Shown piece by piece: positions 45,448 to 54,068 of a stretch of DNA of 64,000 nt. Position 1 is the first letter of the stretch. The number at the start of each line of letters is the position of its first letter. Origin of the DNA: Glaciecola sp048820975 (GTDB taxonomy: Bacteria > Pseudomonadota > Gammaproteobacteria > Enterobacterales > Alteromonadaceae); NCBI RefSeq assembly GCF_048820975.1, contig NZ_JBMEUF010000002.1, positions 653,109-717,108 on the forward strand, written 5' to 3'. The notes below the pieces were generated by a model. That model was not told the origin of the DNA. It worked only from the letters and a program-made list of their open reading frames with translations, and searched no databases. The translations under genes and the position numbers were made by a program.

Positions 45448-47130
45448 CTACTTGATGTTACCTTCACGGCCAAAGGTTTGGCCAAAGAAACTGTCAGCAT
45501 GCCATGTTGGGCGCTCTTTATCATTAGCTAAGGTAAGCCCTATTTCGAAGTTTACTTGGCTAAACGTGCGCGCTGCATCCCAAATGAACGCTTGGTTCAT
45601 GTCATCTGATGGGCGGTGATAGTTTGTTGCTAAGAATGTATTTAACACTTCGCTACCGTCAATTCCTGGCGTTTTAGACTCAATACCCGTTACTAAGAAT
45701 ACGGCCGGAATACCTTGTTTAACAAAGGCGTAATGATCAGAGCGCGTAAACAAGTTAAGCTCAGGCCACGGATCGTCTGTTAGTTTAATGTCAGCATTTT
45801 TCACAGCCGCTTCTACTTTTTCGCCCATTGTGCTGTGGCTTGCACCAAAGGCAATCACATCGGCAAATTCATAGGTTAAAATAGGCATGTCTAGGTTAAC
45901 GTTAGCGACTAAGCTCTCTACCGGACGCGTTGGGTTACGAGCAAAATAATCAGCACCTAACAAGCCTTTTTCTTCACCGGTAACGGCCACAAACAATATT
46001 GAACGTTTAGGTGCTACAGGTAGTTGTGAAAACAATCTGGCGGTTTCAAGTAATACCGAGGTTCCCGTTGCGTTGTCCATTGCGCCGTTGTTTATTTTGT
46101 CTTTTTCAACTGACTTTGAAATACCCAAGTGATCAGAATGTGCAGTGTACACCACATATTCGTTTTTCAGCTCTGGATCGCTTCCTTCTAGTAAACCGAC
46201 TACGTTAGGGCTGCTAATATCTTCGTGGGTCGTGGTATAGCTTAATGAAGCTTCAGCGTCTAATTCAAAACCTGTTGGAATTTCGTCGTTTTCTAGCTGT
46301 GCGTAAATGTCATCTAGTGCCACCGGCGCATCTTCAAATAGTACTTTTGCGGCATCCATACTTAAAAATGCAGATGCTTTTAATTCAGGACGGCCATTAC
46401 CAGGAACGCCTTTATCGTCTATCCACGTCATACGTGGCATACGCACGTAGTTAATAGTGCGGTCATAAGGGCGGCGTTTCTCGGCCGCTGGGGTTTGAAT
46501 TGAAATATACCCTACTGCGCCGCGATCAGCTGCATAATGCTGTTTTTGTGCAGTAGACGAAACATGCGAGCCTACCTCACTTGGAAAACTCGCTGGTTTA
46601 CCAGCAAGCATAACTACAATTTTGCCTTCTACATCTATGTCAGCATAATCATTGTGCTCAAGATCAGGTGCTACAATGCCATAACCTACGAATACAAGCG
46701 GTGCACTGGCACTGGCTTCTTCGCTAGCTAAATTAGGGCCCGATATAAACTGCTTTGGAAACTCAAGTTCTAAGGTGGTGTCACCCTTAGTAATACTTAA
46801 GGCTGGTGATTCTTGCACAAGTAAGCCTTTGCGAAATTTAACGCGTTGCTGAAAACTGTCGTTTTCGCCAGCAGCTTGCAAGCCATATTTTTGAAATTCT
46901 GTTTGAATATACAAAGAGGCAATTTCATGGCCTCTAGAGCCTGTATCACGGCCTTCTAAAAGGTCATGCGCAAGGAAATTCATATGCCCTTTTATATTTT
47001 CTACATTTGGCTTAAGGCTGGTTTGAGCCATCTCAGCGCTTTTGTCAACCGAGGTAGCACTACAACCTAAAATAATAAGGCTAGTTGCTGCAACCACACT
47101 GGTTTGTTTAATAATGGAAGTCAATTTCAC
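45448..47130 (-). CDS. M28-family zinc aminopeptidase lipoprotein
   Basis: A 560-residue protein with a lipobox (LIILGCSA). A PA-type inserted domain (VFVGYGIVAPDLEHNDYADI, GKIVVMLAGKP) precedes the M28 zinc core: TAHSDHLG, NNGAMDNATGTSVLLE, FVAVTGEEKGLLGADYFA, NVNLDMP and FTRSDHYAFVKQGIPA, giving the paired His, Asp and Glu ligands. It probably trims peptides in the periplasm. The GTG start at 47130 directly precedes the lipoprotein signal. A longer frame upstream reads through non-signal sequence that overlaps the divergent TetR gene's leader and is not credible. Confidence 0.88.
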   Translation of the reverse strand: MKLTSIIKQTSVVAATSLIILGCSATSVDKSAEMAQTSLKPNVENIKGHMNFLAHDLLEGRDTGSRGHEIASLYIQTEFQKYGLQAAGENDSFQQRVKFRKGLLVQESPALSITKGDTTLELEFPKQFISGPNLASEEASASAPLVFVGYGIVAPDLEHNDYADIDVEGKIVVMLAGKPASFPSEVGSHVSSTAQKQHYAADRGAVGYISIQTPAAEKRRPYDRTINYVRMPRMTWIDDKGVPGNGRPELKASAFLSMDAAKVLFEDAPVALDDIYAQLENDEIPTGFELDAEASLSYTTTHEDISSPNVVGLLEGSDPELKNEYVVYTAHSDHLGISKSVEKDKINNGAMDNATGTSVLLETARLFSQLPVAPKRSILFVAVTGEEKGLLGADYFARNPTRPVESLVANVNLDMPILTYEFADVIAFGASHSTMGEKVEAAVKNADIKLTDDPWPELNLFTRSDHYAFVKQGIPAVFLVTGIESKTPGIDGSEVLNTFLATNYHRPSDDMNQAFIWDAARTFSQVNFEIGLTLANDKERPTWHADSFFGQTFGREGNIK

Positions 47131-47368
47131 GTAGATTCTCGTTTTTATATTTGAAGCAGCTTTCACTGCGAAAATAGATCTGTATGTTTTTAGCAATGCA
47201 GCTTTGTCACAAAAAGGAAAGCTGCACGTGCCCTTAGCGCTATTTAAACAGTAATTTAATGCAATGACTAGCCCATATAGTGCATTTGAATTGTTAGCAG
47301 ATGTTTCTATTTGTTGTTTTGTGCAATTTGCGGTAGGTTCTAATAAGTCATTAGAAAAGGTGTTTACT

Positions 47369-47938
47369 ATGTCGCGCAAACCCGAATATTCAATGAAAAA
47401 AGTGTTTGAGCAAGCTATCCCCTTGGTACTAAAGAAGGGGTACAGAGGTTGCTCTATGCAGCAATTAATTAGCCATACAGGCTTTAATAGACGCGCTTTC
47501 TACTTAGAATTTGCTAACAAACAAGCATTCTTTGACGCGTTGGTTGCTTATTACATTGATGAATATTTGCGTCCACTGCAAGATATACTGCGTAGTGAAC
47601 AAGAAATCCCAGAAGCCATTATGCAGTATTTTGTTAATTATCAACAACATATTGACCAACAAGGCTGTTTGTTAGTGCGTATTATTGTTGAAATAGGCAA
47701 AGAAGATGACACCATTCAACACTTAGCACGCCAATATTATGATGAACTTCAACTGTGCTTTATAGCCTGCTTAGAACGTGCTATTTCCCATCAACAACTC
47801 AATAATAATATTGACGTAGAATCGTTTGCCCTTAAACTCAGCTGTTTTGCGCAAGGCTTTGCGGTGTCTAATAATATTCAGCAAGGTCAATCAGACGCTC
47901 TTATTGTGATTCAGTCTTTATTTGATCAACAAACGTAA
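47369..47938 (+). CDS. TetR-family transcriptional regulator
   Basis: A 189-residue regulator. Helix-turn-helix lies at residues 25-45 (GCSMQQLISHTGFNRRAFYLEF); the rest is a helical ligand domain with two or three Cys. ATG 47369 has AAAAGG eight bases before it. It is divergent from the M28 gene across 238 bases and may control it. The ligand is unknown. Confidence 0.85.
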   Translation: MSRKPEYSMKKVFEQAIPLVLKKGYRGCSMQQLISHTGFNRRAFYLEFANKQAFFDALVAYYIDEYLRPLQDILRSEQEIPEAIMQYFVNYQQHIDQQGCLLVRIIVEIGKEDDTIQHLARQYYDELQLCFIACLERAISHQQLNNNIDVESFALKLSCFAQGFAVSNNIQQGQSDALIVIQSLFDQQT

Positions 47939-47994
47939 GGTCAGCACCTAGGCTGTATTAAGCCAATTCAAATTTAACAGAGGTTAAGCATTTC

Positions 47995-48327
47995 ATGAGT
48001 GAGTCCACATCACTTTACAAGGTCCAATTTATTAGTGGCGGCGAGCGCTACGAGTTGTATGTTAAAGAGTTACAAAGCTCATCTATTTTCGGATTTATCG
48101 AAATTGCTGATTTTGTATGGGATACCCATACCGAACTTGTACTTGATCCTAGCCACGAAAAATTAAAAGATGAGTTTGGCCAAGTTAACAGAACCTACGT
48201 CCCTATGCATAACGTGTTGCGAATAGATCATGTTACCAAACAAGGCAGCGCTAAAATTACCCCCTTAGGTGATAAGTCTGATAATGTAAGGCCTATACAT
48301 AGTCCAATTTATACACCAAAAAAATAA
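47995..48327 (+). CDS. DUF1820-family protein
   Basis: A 110-residue protein with the DUF1820 pattern: LYKVQFISGGERYELYVKEL, SIFGFIEIADFVW, LVLDPSHEKLKDEF and YVPMHNVLRIDHV. The family is conserved in gammaproteobacteria and has no assigned role. No signal peptide. It is 16 bases before the DUF885 gene and may share its transcript. Confidence 0.85.
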   Translation: MSESTSLYKVQFISGGERYELYVKELQSSSIFGFIEIADFVWDTHTELVLDPSHEKLKDEFGQVNRTYVPMHNVLRIDHVTKQGSAKITPLGDKSDNVRPIHSPIYTPKK

Positions 48328-48343
48328 CAATAAGGGGACTTTC

Positions 48344-50101
48344 ATGCCCAAACTACTCCAACACTTCAGTGTGCTTATGTGCCTTTTGCTATGGGCGCAA
48401 AGCAGCTACGCTAGTGCTAACAACAACCCCAAGCTACATAAACTACTTGACGATATTTGGCAGTATGAACTCACGCAATACCCTAGTTTAGCCCGCTCAG
48501 AAGGTAAAGATGCTAGTGAGTTGACCCAACAGTTTAGCAGCATTAGCCAAAGTGCGCTGAAAGCTAGGCATGAAAAGTTTGAAAGCTTTATGACTCAGCT
48601 TGATCAAATAAACACCAGTGCGTTAAATGACGAAGACAGTATTTCCTTATTTATGCAAAAGTATCGTTTAAACGATTATTTGTCAGAGTATACCTACCAA
48701 GCCTATATGGTGCCTATTACCTCTGAATATGGTTTTCATAGCAGCATAGGTACGCAACTATCGGGGACTACACTAAAAAGTAAGCAAGACGTACAAGCAT
48801 ATAAGCAAGCTTTATCAGAGTTACCCGCTTTGTTTGCGCAATACACCACATATATGCGTGAAGCCATTGCTAAAAACTACACTCAACCTAAAGTCGTTTT
48901 GCAAGGTTATGAAGCTACTATTAGCGCATTCGTCAATAATAAAATTGAAGAACATCCATTCTACTTGCCTGTTATTAAAGCCAATAGTGATGTTTTAAGT
49001 AAAAATGAAAAAGAAACCTTATACATGTTAGTTGAGGGCGCGAATAAAGCCTTCAGTGATTTTTATGCCTTTTTTACTAACGAATACCGCCCCAATGCTA
49101 AAGATGATATAGCCGCCAAAAACTGGCCGAATGGCGAGGCGCTTTATAACAACAGAATTAAACACTACACCACCACCAATATGAGCGCTAAGGAAATCCA
49201 CGAATTAGGCTTACAAGAAGTGGCGCGTATTCGAGCACAAATGCAAACCATTGTTGATGAACTTGAATTTGATGGTGACATTAATGCTTTCATTGAGTTC
49301 CTGCGCACCGACGAACGCTTTTACGCTAAAACGCCAAAAGATTTAATAATGTACGCATCGTACGTTGCTAAGCAAATGGACGCTAAATTACCGAAGCTTT
49401 TTTATACCTTACCGCGCACGCCTTATGGCGTAGATCCCGTTCCTGACAGTATTGCGCCTAAATACACCACCGGGCGCTACATTTCGTCAAATAGTAGCGA
49501 TGAACCCGGCTATTATTGGGTTAACACTTATGCTTTAGACAAACGCCCTTTATATGCAATACCGGCTCTTACTTTGCACGAAGCGGTACCAGGCCATCAT
49601 TTGCAAATATCACTGGCAGCTGAAATGCAAAACTTGCCCAAAGTGCGCCGCAATACTTACATTTCTGCATTTGGTGAAGGCTGGGGCTTATATTCAGAGT
49701 ATTTAGGCCTAGAAGTAGGTATTTATGATGACCCATATGATGATTTTGGCCGCTTAAGTTATGAAATGTGGCGTGCGTGTCGCCTTGTGGTTGACACCGG
49801 CATGCACATGTTTGATTGGAGCCGTGATAAAGCCCTCGCCTATATGATGGAAAATACCGCCTTATCAGAGCACAATGTGCGCACCGAAATAGACCGCTAT
49901 ATCTCTTGGCCTGCACAGGCGCTTTCATACAAAATAGGCGAAATAAAAATAAAGGCTTTGCGTAAGCAAGCTGAAACCGCCTTAGGGGATAAATTTGATT
50001 TACGCGCGTTTCATGACGCCGTATTAGAAAATGGCTCAATACCTTTGTTTGTATTAGAGCAGCGCATTGAAACTTTTATTGAAAATAGTCTTATAGAGTA
50101 A
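48344..50101 (+). CDS. DUF885-family exported putative metallopeptidase
   Basis: A 585-residue protein with signal peptide (cleavage near SSYASANN) and the DUF885 pattern: a zinc-site-like LHEAVPGHHLQ, FGEGWGLYSEYLGLE, and the late RYISWPAQALSYKIGE. The family is related to gluzincin peptidases and is often exported in marine bacteria. The metal motif is intact. The substrate is unknown. Confidence 0.87.
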   Translation: MPKLLQHFSVLMCLLLWAQSSYASANNNPKLHKLLDDIWQYELTQYPSLARSEGKDASELTQQFSSISQSALKARHEKFESFMTQLDQINTSALNDEDSISLFMQKYRLNDYLSEYTYQAYMVPITSEYGFHSSIGTQLSGTTLKSKQDVQAYKQALSELPALFAQYTTYMREAIAKNYTQPKVVLQGYEATISAFVNNKIEEHPFYLPVIKANSDVLSKNEKETLYMLVEGANKAFSDFYAFFTNEYRPNAKDDIAAKNWPNGEALYNNRIKHYTTTNMSAKEIHELGLQEVARIRAQMQTIVDELEFDGDINAFIEFLRTDERFYAKTPKDLIMYASYVAKQMDAKLPKLFYTLPRTPYGVDPVPDSIAPKYTTGRYISSNSSDEPGYYWVNTYALDKRPLYAIPALTLHEAVPGHHLQISLAAEMQNLPKVRRNTYISAFGEGWGLYSEYLGLEVGIYDDPYDDFGRLSYEMWRACRLVVDTGMHMFDWSRDKALAYMMENTALSEHNVRTEIDRYISWPAQALSYKIGEIKIKALRKQAETALGDKFDLRAFHDAVLENGSIPLFVLEQRIETFIENSLIE

Positions 50102-50249
50102 GCTTAAGCTTTTGCTTTCATGCTTTATTGGGTAAGATGAAACCTATGTCGTTATTTGTATTCTATGTTTTATGTGTATATTAGCTAACAAGATGCAAAT
50201 ATTTTAACCTAAAAAAATGTATTCGTAGTAATACAGGGAAGTACTGATC

Positions 50250-51671
50250 ATGAAAAAAATCGTCCTAACTGGCGTTGCAATTGTTGTTGCCGCCGCACTT
50301 GTTGGCCCTAAAATTGTTGGTTCTCAGTTCTCACAAGGGATTGAAGACACCGTTGCTGCAATTAATAACAACCCAGCCTATACCGCCAGCATTACTAGCC
50401 TTGAAAGCACTTGGTTTAATACACAAGCTCAAATAAGCGTAGGCGTTAACATGCCTGACATGGGTGACCTAAGCGAAGAGCCTTTAGATATGTCGGTAGA
50501 TATACTAGTAAATGGTGACCACGGCCCAATACTTACGTCAAATGGTTTTAACCTTGCTTGGTTGTATACACAAATTGAAGTGCTAAGCGGTGAATTACCA
50601 GAAGGCTTAACACTCAAAGAAGACTTACCTATTTACGCACTTGAAGCTTACACCGGTTTACTTGGTGGCTCTACTTACACTGATAAAGTAGTGGGTATGA
50701 ACTATGTGAATGAAGAAAACCAAGTCACTATTGATTTTAGCGGTTCACAAAGTGAAGGCAGCTTTTCATCAAGCAACTATGAAGGGAAAACCCTTGGTAA
50801 TGGCGCAAATGTAAGCGGAAAAATGGGTGATGCACTTGCATTTGAATTAACTAGCCTTGAAGCGGATATTGAAGCTGAGGTTGGTTTTGTAGAAATGCTA
50901 GAGCAAGGATTATATGACTCAAATACACTATTCACTATTGCGAATATTAAGGTTGATAACCTTGTTGATGGTACACAAACTAATGTTGATAGCTTAGCCT
51001 TTAACGTTACTTCAAGCCTTGATGATAACGAAGGGTTTGGTGATGTTGTCATGCAAACAACGCTTGCATCTGCCGTATCTGATGGATTCAACTTAAGTGA
51101 GCTAATTACCACTATTGAGCTAAATAATTTAGAAGTTGCGTTTTTCCAAGCGTATCAAAAGTTTTCAAATGAAATAATAGACTATGCAGCCGATCCTGAG
51201 AAAATGGCCGAAGCAACAAACACCTTTTTTGAAGAAAACTTACTTAGCCAATTACAAGCTGAGCCTGAATACAACATTAGTGCCTTAAGCGGTAAAATCA
51301 ACGATAGCGCATTTAATGGAACAATGTTCGCTAAAGTGGCTGGCGTGACTGCACTTCCTGATACTTTAGAAGACACCCAATTTTGGGCACAGCACGCGGT
51401 TGTAAATAGCGAATTAACGCTACAGCAAGAGGCGGCTGAGTATTTCGCAAAATTAATGCTTAGCAGCCAGCTTAAAGCTAACCCTCAATTTGCAGCCATG
51501 AGCCCTGAAGAGCTAGACGCAATTATTGCTCAACAAGCAGCCCCTACCCTGCAAGCACTTGTGCAACAAGGCATGATTACGCAAACCGATGACGGCTACG
51601 CTTTTAATTTCTCAATGAAAGAAGGCACGGCTAATTTAAATGGTTTAGAAATACCACTTTCTGCTTTTTAA
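50250..51671 (+). CDS. DUF945 (YdgA-like) exported protein
   Basis: A 473-residue protein with an N-terminal hydrophobic segment (VLTGVAIVVAAALVGPKIVG), then a long beta-rich region with the YdgA pattern: SQFSQGIEDTVAAIN, YTASITSLESTWFNTQAQI, and repeated amphipathic strands. The C-terminal third is helical and Gln/Ala-rich. YdgA-like proteins are envelope proteins of unknown role. A terminator follows. Confidence 0.75.
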   Translation: MKKIVLTGVAIVVAAALVGPKIVGSQFSQGIEDTVAAINNNPAYTASITSLESTWFNTQAQISVGVNMPDMGDLSEEPLDMSVDILVNGDHGPILTSNGFNLAWLYTQIEVLSGELPEGLTLKEDLPIYALEAYTGLLGGSTYTDKVVGMNYVNEENQVTIDFSGSQSEGSFSSSNYEGKTLGNGANVSGKMGDALAFELTSLEADIEAEVGFVEMLEQGLYDSNTLFTIANIKVDNLVDGTQTNVDSLAFNVTSSLDDNEGFGDVVMQTTLASAVSDGFNLSELITTIELNNLEVAFFQAYQKFSNEIIDYAADPEKMAEATNTFFEENLLSQLQAEPEYNISALSGKINDSAFNGTMFAKVAGVTALPDTLEDTQFWAQHAVVNSELTLQQEAAEYFAKLMLSSQLKANPQFAAMSPEELDAIIAQQAAPTLQALVQQGMITQTDDGYAFNFSMKEGTANLNGLEIPLSAF

Positions 51672-51692
51672 AATATTAACTAGCAAGCTTTT

Positions 51693-51721
51693 AAAGCAGC
51701 GCAAATAGCGCTGCTTTTTTT
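51693..51721 (+). terminator. Intrinsic terminator after the DUF945 gene
   Basis: A 10-bp stem AAAGCAGCGC with GCGCTGCTTT, loop AAATA, then a T run. Confidence 0.92.
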
Positions 51722-51775
51722 ATGCCTATAAAACATTGGCTTGCGAATTTTTAATTGTATTTTTAAGATTCCCAC

Positions 51776-51819
51776 TTGCTAGAATTAGCTAAATATTTAT
51801 ACTGTATATCCGTACAGTA
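51776..51819 (+). promoter_or_regulatory. LexA (SOS) box over the imuA promoter
   Basis: TACTGTATATCCGTACAGTA at 51800-51819 matches the gammaproteobacterial SOS box (CTG-N10-CAG with a near-perfect dyad). A promoter TTGCTA (51776-51781), 16 bases, TATACT (51798-51803) overlaps it, so bound LexA would block RNA polymerase. The imuA ATG is 15 bases downstream. Confidence 0.9.
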
Positions 51820-51834
51820 TAAATTGAGCTGATA

Positions 51835-52587
51835 ATGAATCCTATTCTCCATGAACTCCAAAACAAGCAATGGGTATGGACAGCCGCACACGCTAAAGAG
51901 CATAGTCCAAGCAAGCTTCTTACTACCGGTTTTGATGCACTTGATCAAGTTTTGTCAGGCGGTTTTCCCCGTGCCGGAATGATCCACATAGCCAGTTACT
52001 TAGGCTGCGGTGAACTGCGCCTTATGTTGGCAGTTTTGCAGCAGAATCAACATCACAAGCGCACTGTAGATGAAAACAAACTCCTTATATTTATTAACCC
52101 ACCTTTTGAGTTAAATGCAGAGTTTTTAGTGGCACATAATATTTCATTATCTCAATTGGTAGTAATACATACGCATAGCGATAGTAACAGTGCCTTGTGG
52201 AGCGCAGAGCAAAGTTTAAAAAGCGGGGCTTGTTCGGCTGTTTTTATGTGGCAAAAGCAGCTTAAAAACACACATATTAAAAAATTAGAATTAGCGGCAC
52301 TACAGGGTAATAGTTATTGCATATGGTTAGATTCATATTTACATAAACAGGCTATATCACAGCATCAGAATCTACCGCTTAGCTTGTCATTAAGTATATC
52401 GCGCAAAAATGATGATTTAGCAATAAAGGTAAATAAGCAAAAAGTAGGCTGGGCGCAAAAATCGGTCACCATCCCATTGCCTTTTGTTAGCCAAACTTAC
52501 CGTGCTCGCTTAAAGAATTTGGCTAGCCAGAGTATGGCAAGCAATGTGGTAGCCATTAATGCCAAGCCCTCTTTAATGAGAAAATAA
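51835..52587 (+). CDS. imuA: ImuA, RecA/SulA-like translesion factor
   Basis: A 250-residue protein of the ImuA family. It is related to RecA/SulA, with TTGFDALDQVLSGGFPRAGMIHI in the place of the Walker region but without a good GKT loop. LGCGELRLMLAVLQQ and VFMWQKQLKN follow. It supports damage-induced mutagenesis with ImuB and DnaE2. It is first in an SOS-controlled operon and ends two bases before imuB. Confidence 0.88.
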   Translation: MNPILHELQNKQWVWTAAHAKEHSPSKLLTTGFDALDQVLSGGFPRAGMIHIASYLGCGELRLMLAVLQQNQHHKRTVDENKLLIFINPPFELNAEFLVAHNISLSQLVVIHTHSDSNSALWSAEQSLKSGACSAVFMWQKQLKNTHIKKLELAALQGNSYCIWLDSYLHKQAISQHQNLPLSLSLSISRKNDDLAIKVNKQKVGWAQKSVTIPLPFVSQTYRARLKNLASQSMASNVVAINAKPSLMRK

Positions 52588-52589
52588 GC

Positions 52590-54068
52590 ATGCAGTTTGA
52601 TACACGATCGCTATGGATTTATTTGCATTTTCCCCAACTGCAACTTGATCAACTAAACATTGATAAAGATAAACCGCTTGCCATAGTTGATACTAAAAAT
52701 AACCAAATTTGTCAGTTAAACGCGCATGCTCAACAACAAGGTATTAAGCTAGGGATGGGCCTTGCCAGTGCAAGTTTGTCATGCCCTAATTTACTTCTTC
52801 ATGAGTATAACTACGATATTGAAGTGCATGCTATTACTCATTTGGCCAACGCCTTATATTTTGTTTGTTCTGACATAGCCTTAGCACCGCCACAAGGCAT
52901 AGCTTTACGCGCCCAAAATATGCTGCAGCTATATGGCGGGCTGTCACAATATTGGCCCTTAATTAAGCAATGTTTGGCTCAGCAACAGGTGCATTATTTA
53001 GCGTCAAGCGCCTACTCAATACAAGCCGCTAAAGTACTGGCCTTATGTAAGCAATCGCTTATTAGTGAAAAGCGTGAACGAATATTTAAGGCCTTGCTTA
53101 AATGCGATATAGCCGCCAGCGATATTGACTCAAAAGATAAAGTTAAACTGTTGCGTATTGGCGTAAAAACCATTTCTGATTTGCACCAACTAGCCAGTGC
53201 CGAGCTAGCCAATAGAGTATCAAGAGTGAGTATGTCGCTTATTCATGAATTATTTGGTAAACAAGCCGCAAAGGTAAAATTCTACCACCCTCTTAGTACC
53301 TATTCTGACTACCTAGAATTATTATATGAAGTGCATTTAAGCGCTCGCTTATTACCCGTACTCAATAAATGCATTTCTAAATTTAGTGATTTTTTACTGT
53401 TACGAAATGCGCATGCTTTGTCTATTAACATTACTTTTTTTCAGCGTGATAACGAGGCTCTCAGGCATACATTCAATAGTATTCAAGGCATATACAAAAC
53501 AAGCCAGTGGCTTGACATTATAGAGCTGCAGTTAAGCAATATTAGCTTTGCATCGCCGGTTTATGCCCTTCGCATAGAGTGTACACATTATGAAACCGCA
53601 CAAAGCAGTAACGTTGATTTGTTTAATCAAAAGGCGAGCCACGTAGCTGCCCTTACCTTGTTGTCACGCTTGCAAAGTAAGCTGGGTGAGCAAAACATAC
53701 ACCAACTTCGTTTCAAAGCTGATTTTCGCCCTGAGCAAAGCACACATAAAAGTAAATTCACACAAGGCCAAAGGGCTTGTAACAAAAGCACTAATTATAA
53801 CAACTCAGATGGCCTCGCCATTACTAGCCAACACCAAGTAATGCCCACAAGTATTTTTGCTGATCGTCCCGGGCTCTTATTAGAAACCCCCGAGCCACTT
53901 ACGGTAGCAGTGCAAGTAATTAAAGGGCCTGAACGCATTCAAACCGGCTGGTGGGATAACAAAAGCGTTATGCGTGACTACTACATAGGGCAAAGCGAAG
54001 ACGGCCAACAAGTGTGGATATTTAAAACCCCTAACAAACAATGGTACCTGCATGGATATTTCGTCTAA
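52590..54068 (+). CDS. imuB: ImuB, catalytically inactive Y-family polymerase-like protein
   Basis: A 492-residue Y-family polymerase relative. The start LWIYLHFPQLQLDQLN has no metal-binding Asp where DNA polymerase IV has DMDAFF, which is typical of ImuB, a hub rather than an enzyme. A fingers/thumb-like region, VKLLRIGVKTISDLHQLA (helix-hairpin-helix), and the C-terminal GWWDNKSVMRDYYIG and QQVWIFKTPNKQWYLHGYF fit the family. It overlaps dnaE2 by 17 bases. Confidence 0.9.
   Translation: MQFDTRSLWIYLHFPQLQLDQLNIDKDKPLAIVDTKNNQICQLNAHAQQQGIKLGMGLASASLSCPNLLLHEYNYDIEVHAITHLANALYFVCSDIALAPPQGIALRAQNMLQLYGGLSQYWPLIKQCLAQQQVHYLASSAYSIQAAKVLALCKQSLISEKRERIFKALLKCDIAASDIDSKDKVKLLRIGVKTISDLHQLASAELANRVSRVSMSLIHELFGKQAAKVKFYHPLSTYSDYLELLYEVHLSARLLPVLNKCISKFSDFLLLRNAHALSINITFFQRDNEALRHTFNSIQGIYKTSQWLDIIELQLSNISFASPVYALRIECTHYETAQSSNVDLFNQKASHVAALTLLSRLQSKLGEQNIHQLRFKADFRPEQSTHKSKFTQGQRACNKSTNYNNSDGLAITSQHQVMPTSIFADRPGLLLETPEPLTVAVQVIKGPERIQTGWWDNKSVMRDYYIGQSEDGQQVWIFKTPNKQWYLHGYFV

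Noticed and set aside
47131..47379. 83-residue N-terminal extension of the M28 peptidase
   Set aside because: It runs past a good GTG-plus-lipobox start and overlaps the divergent TetR gene's start region.
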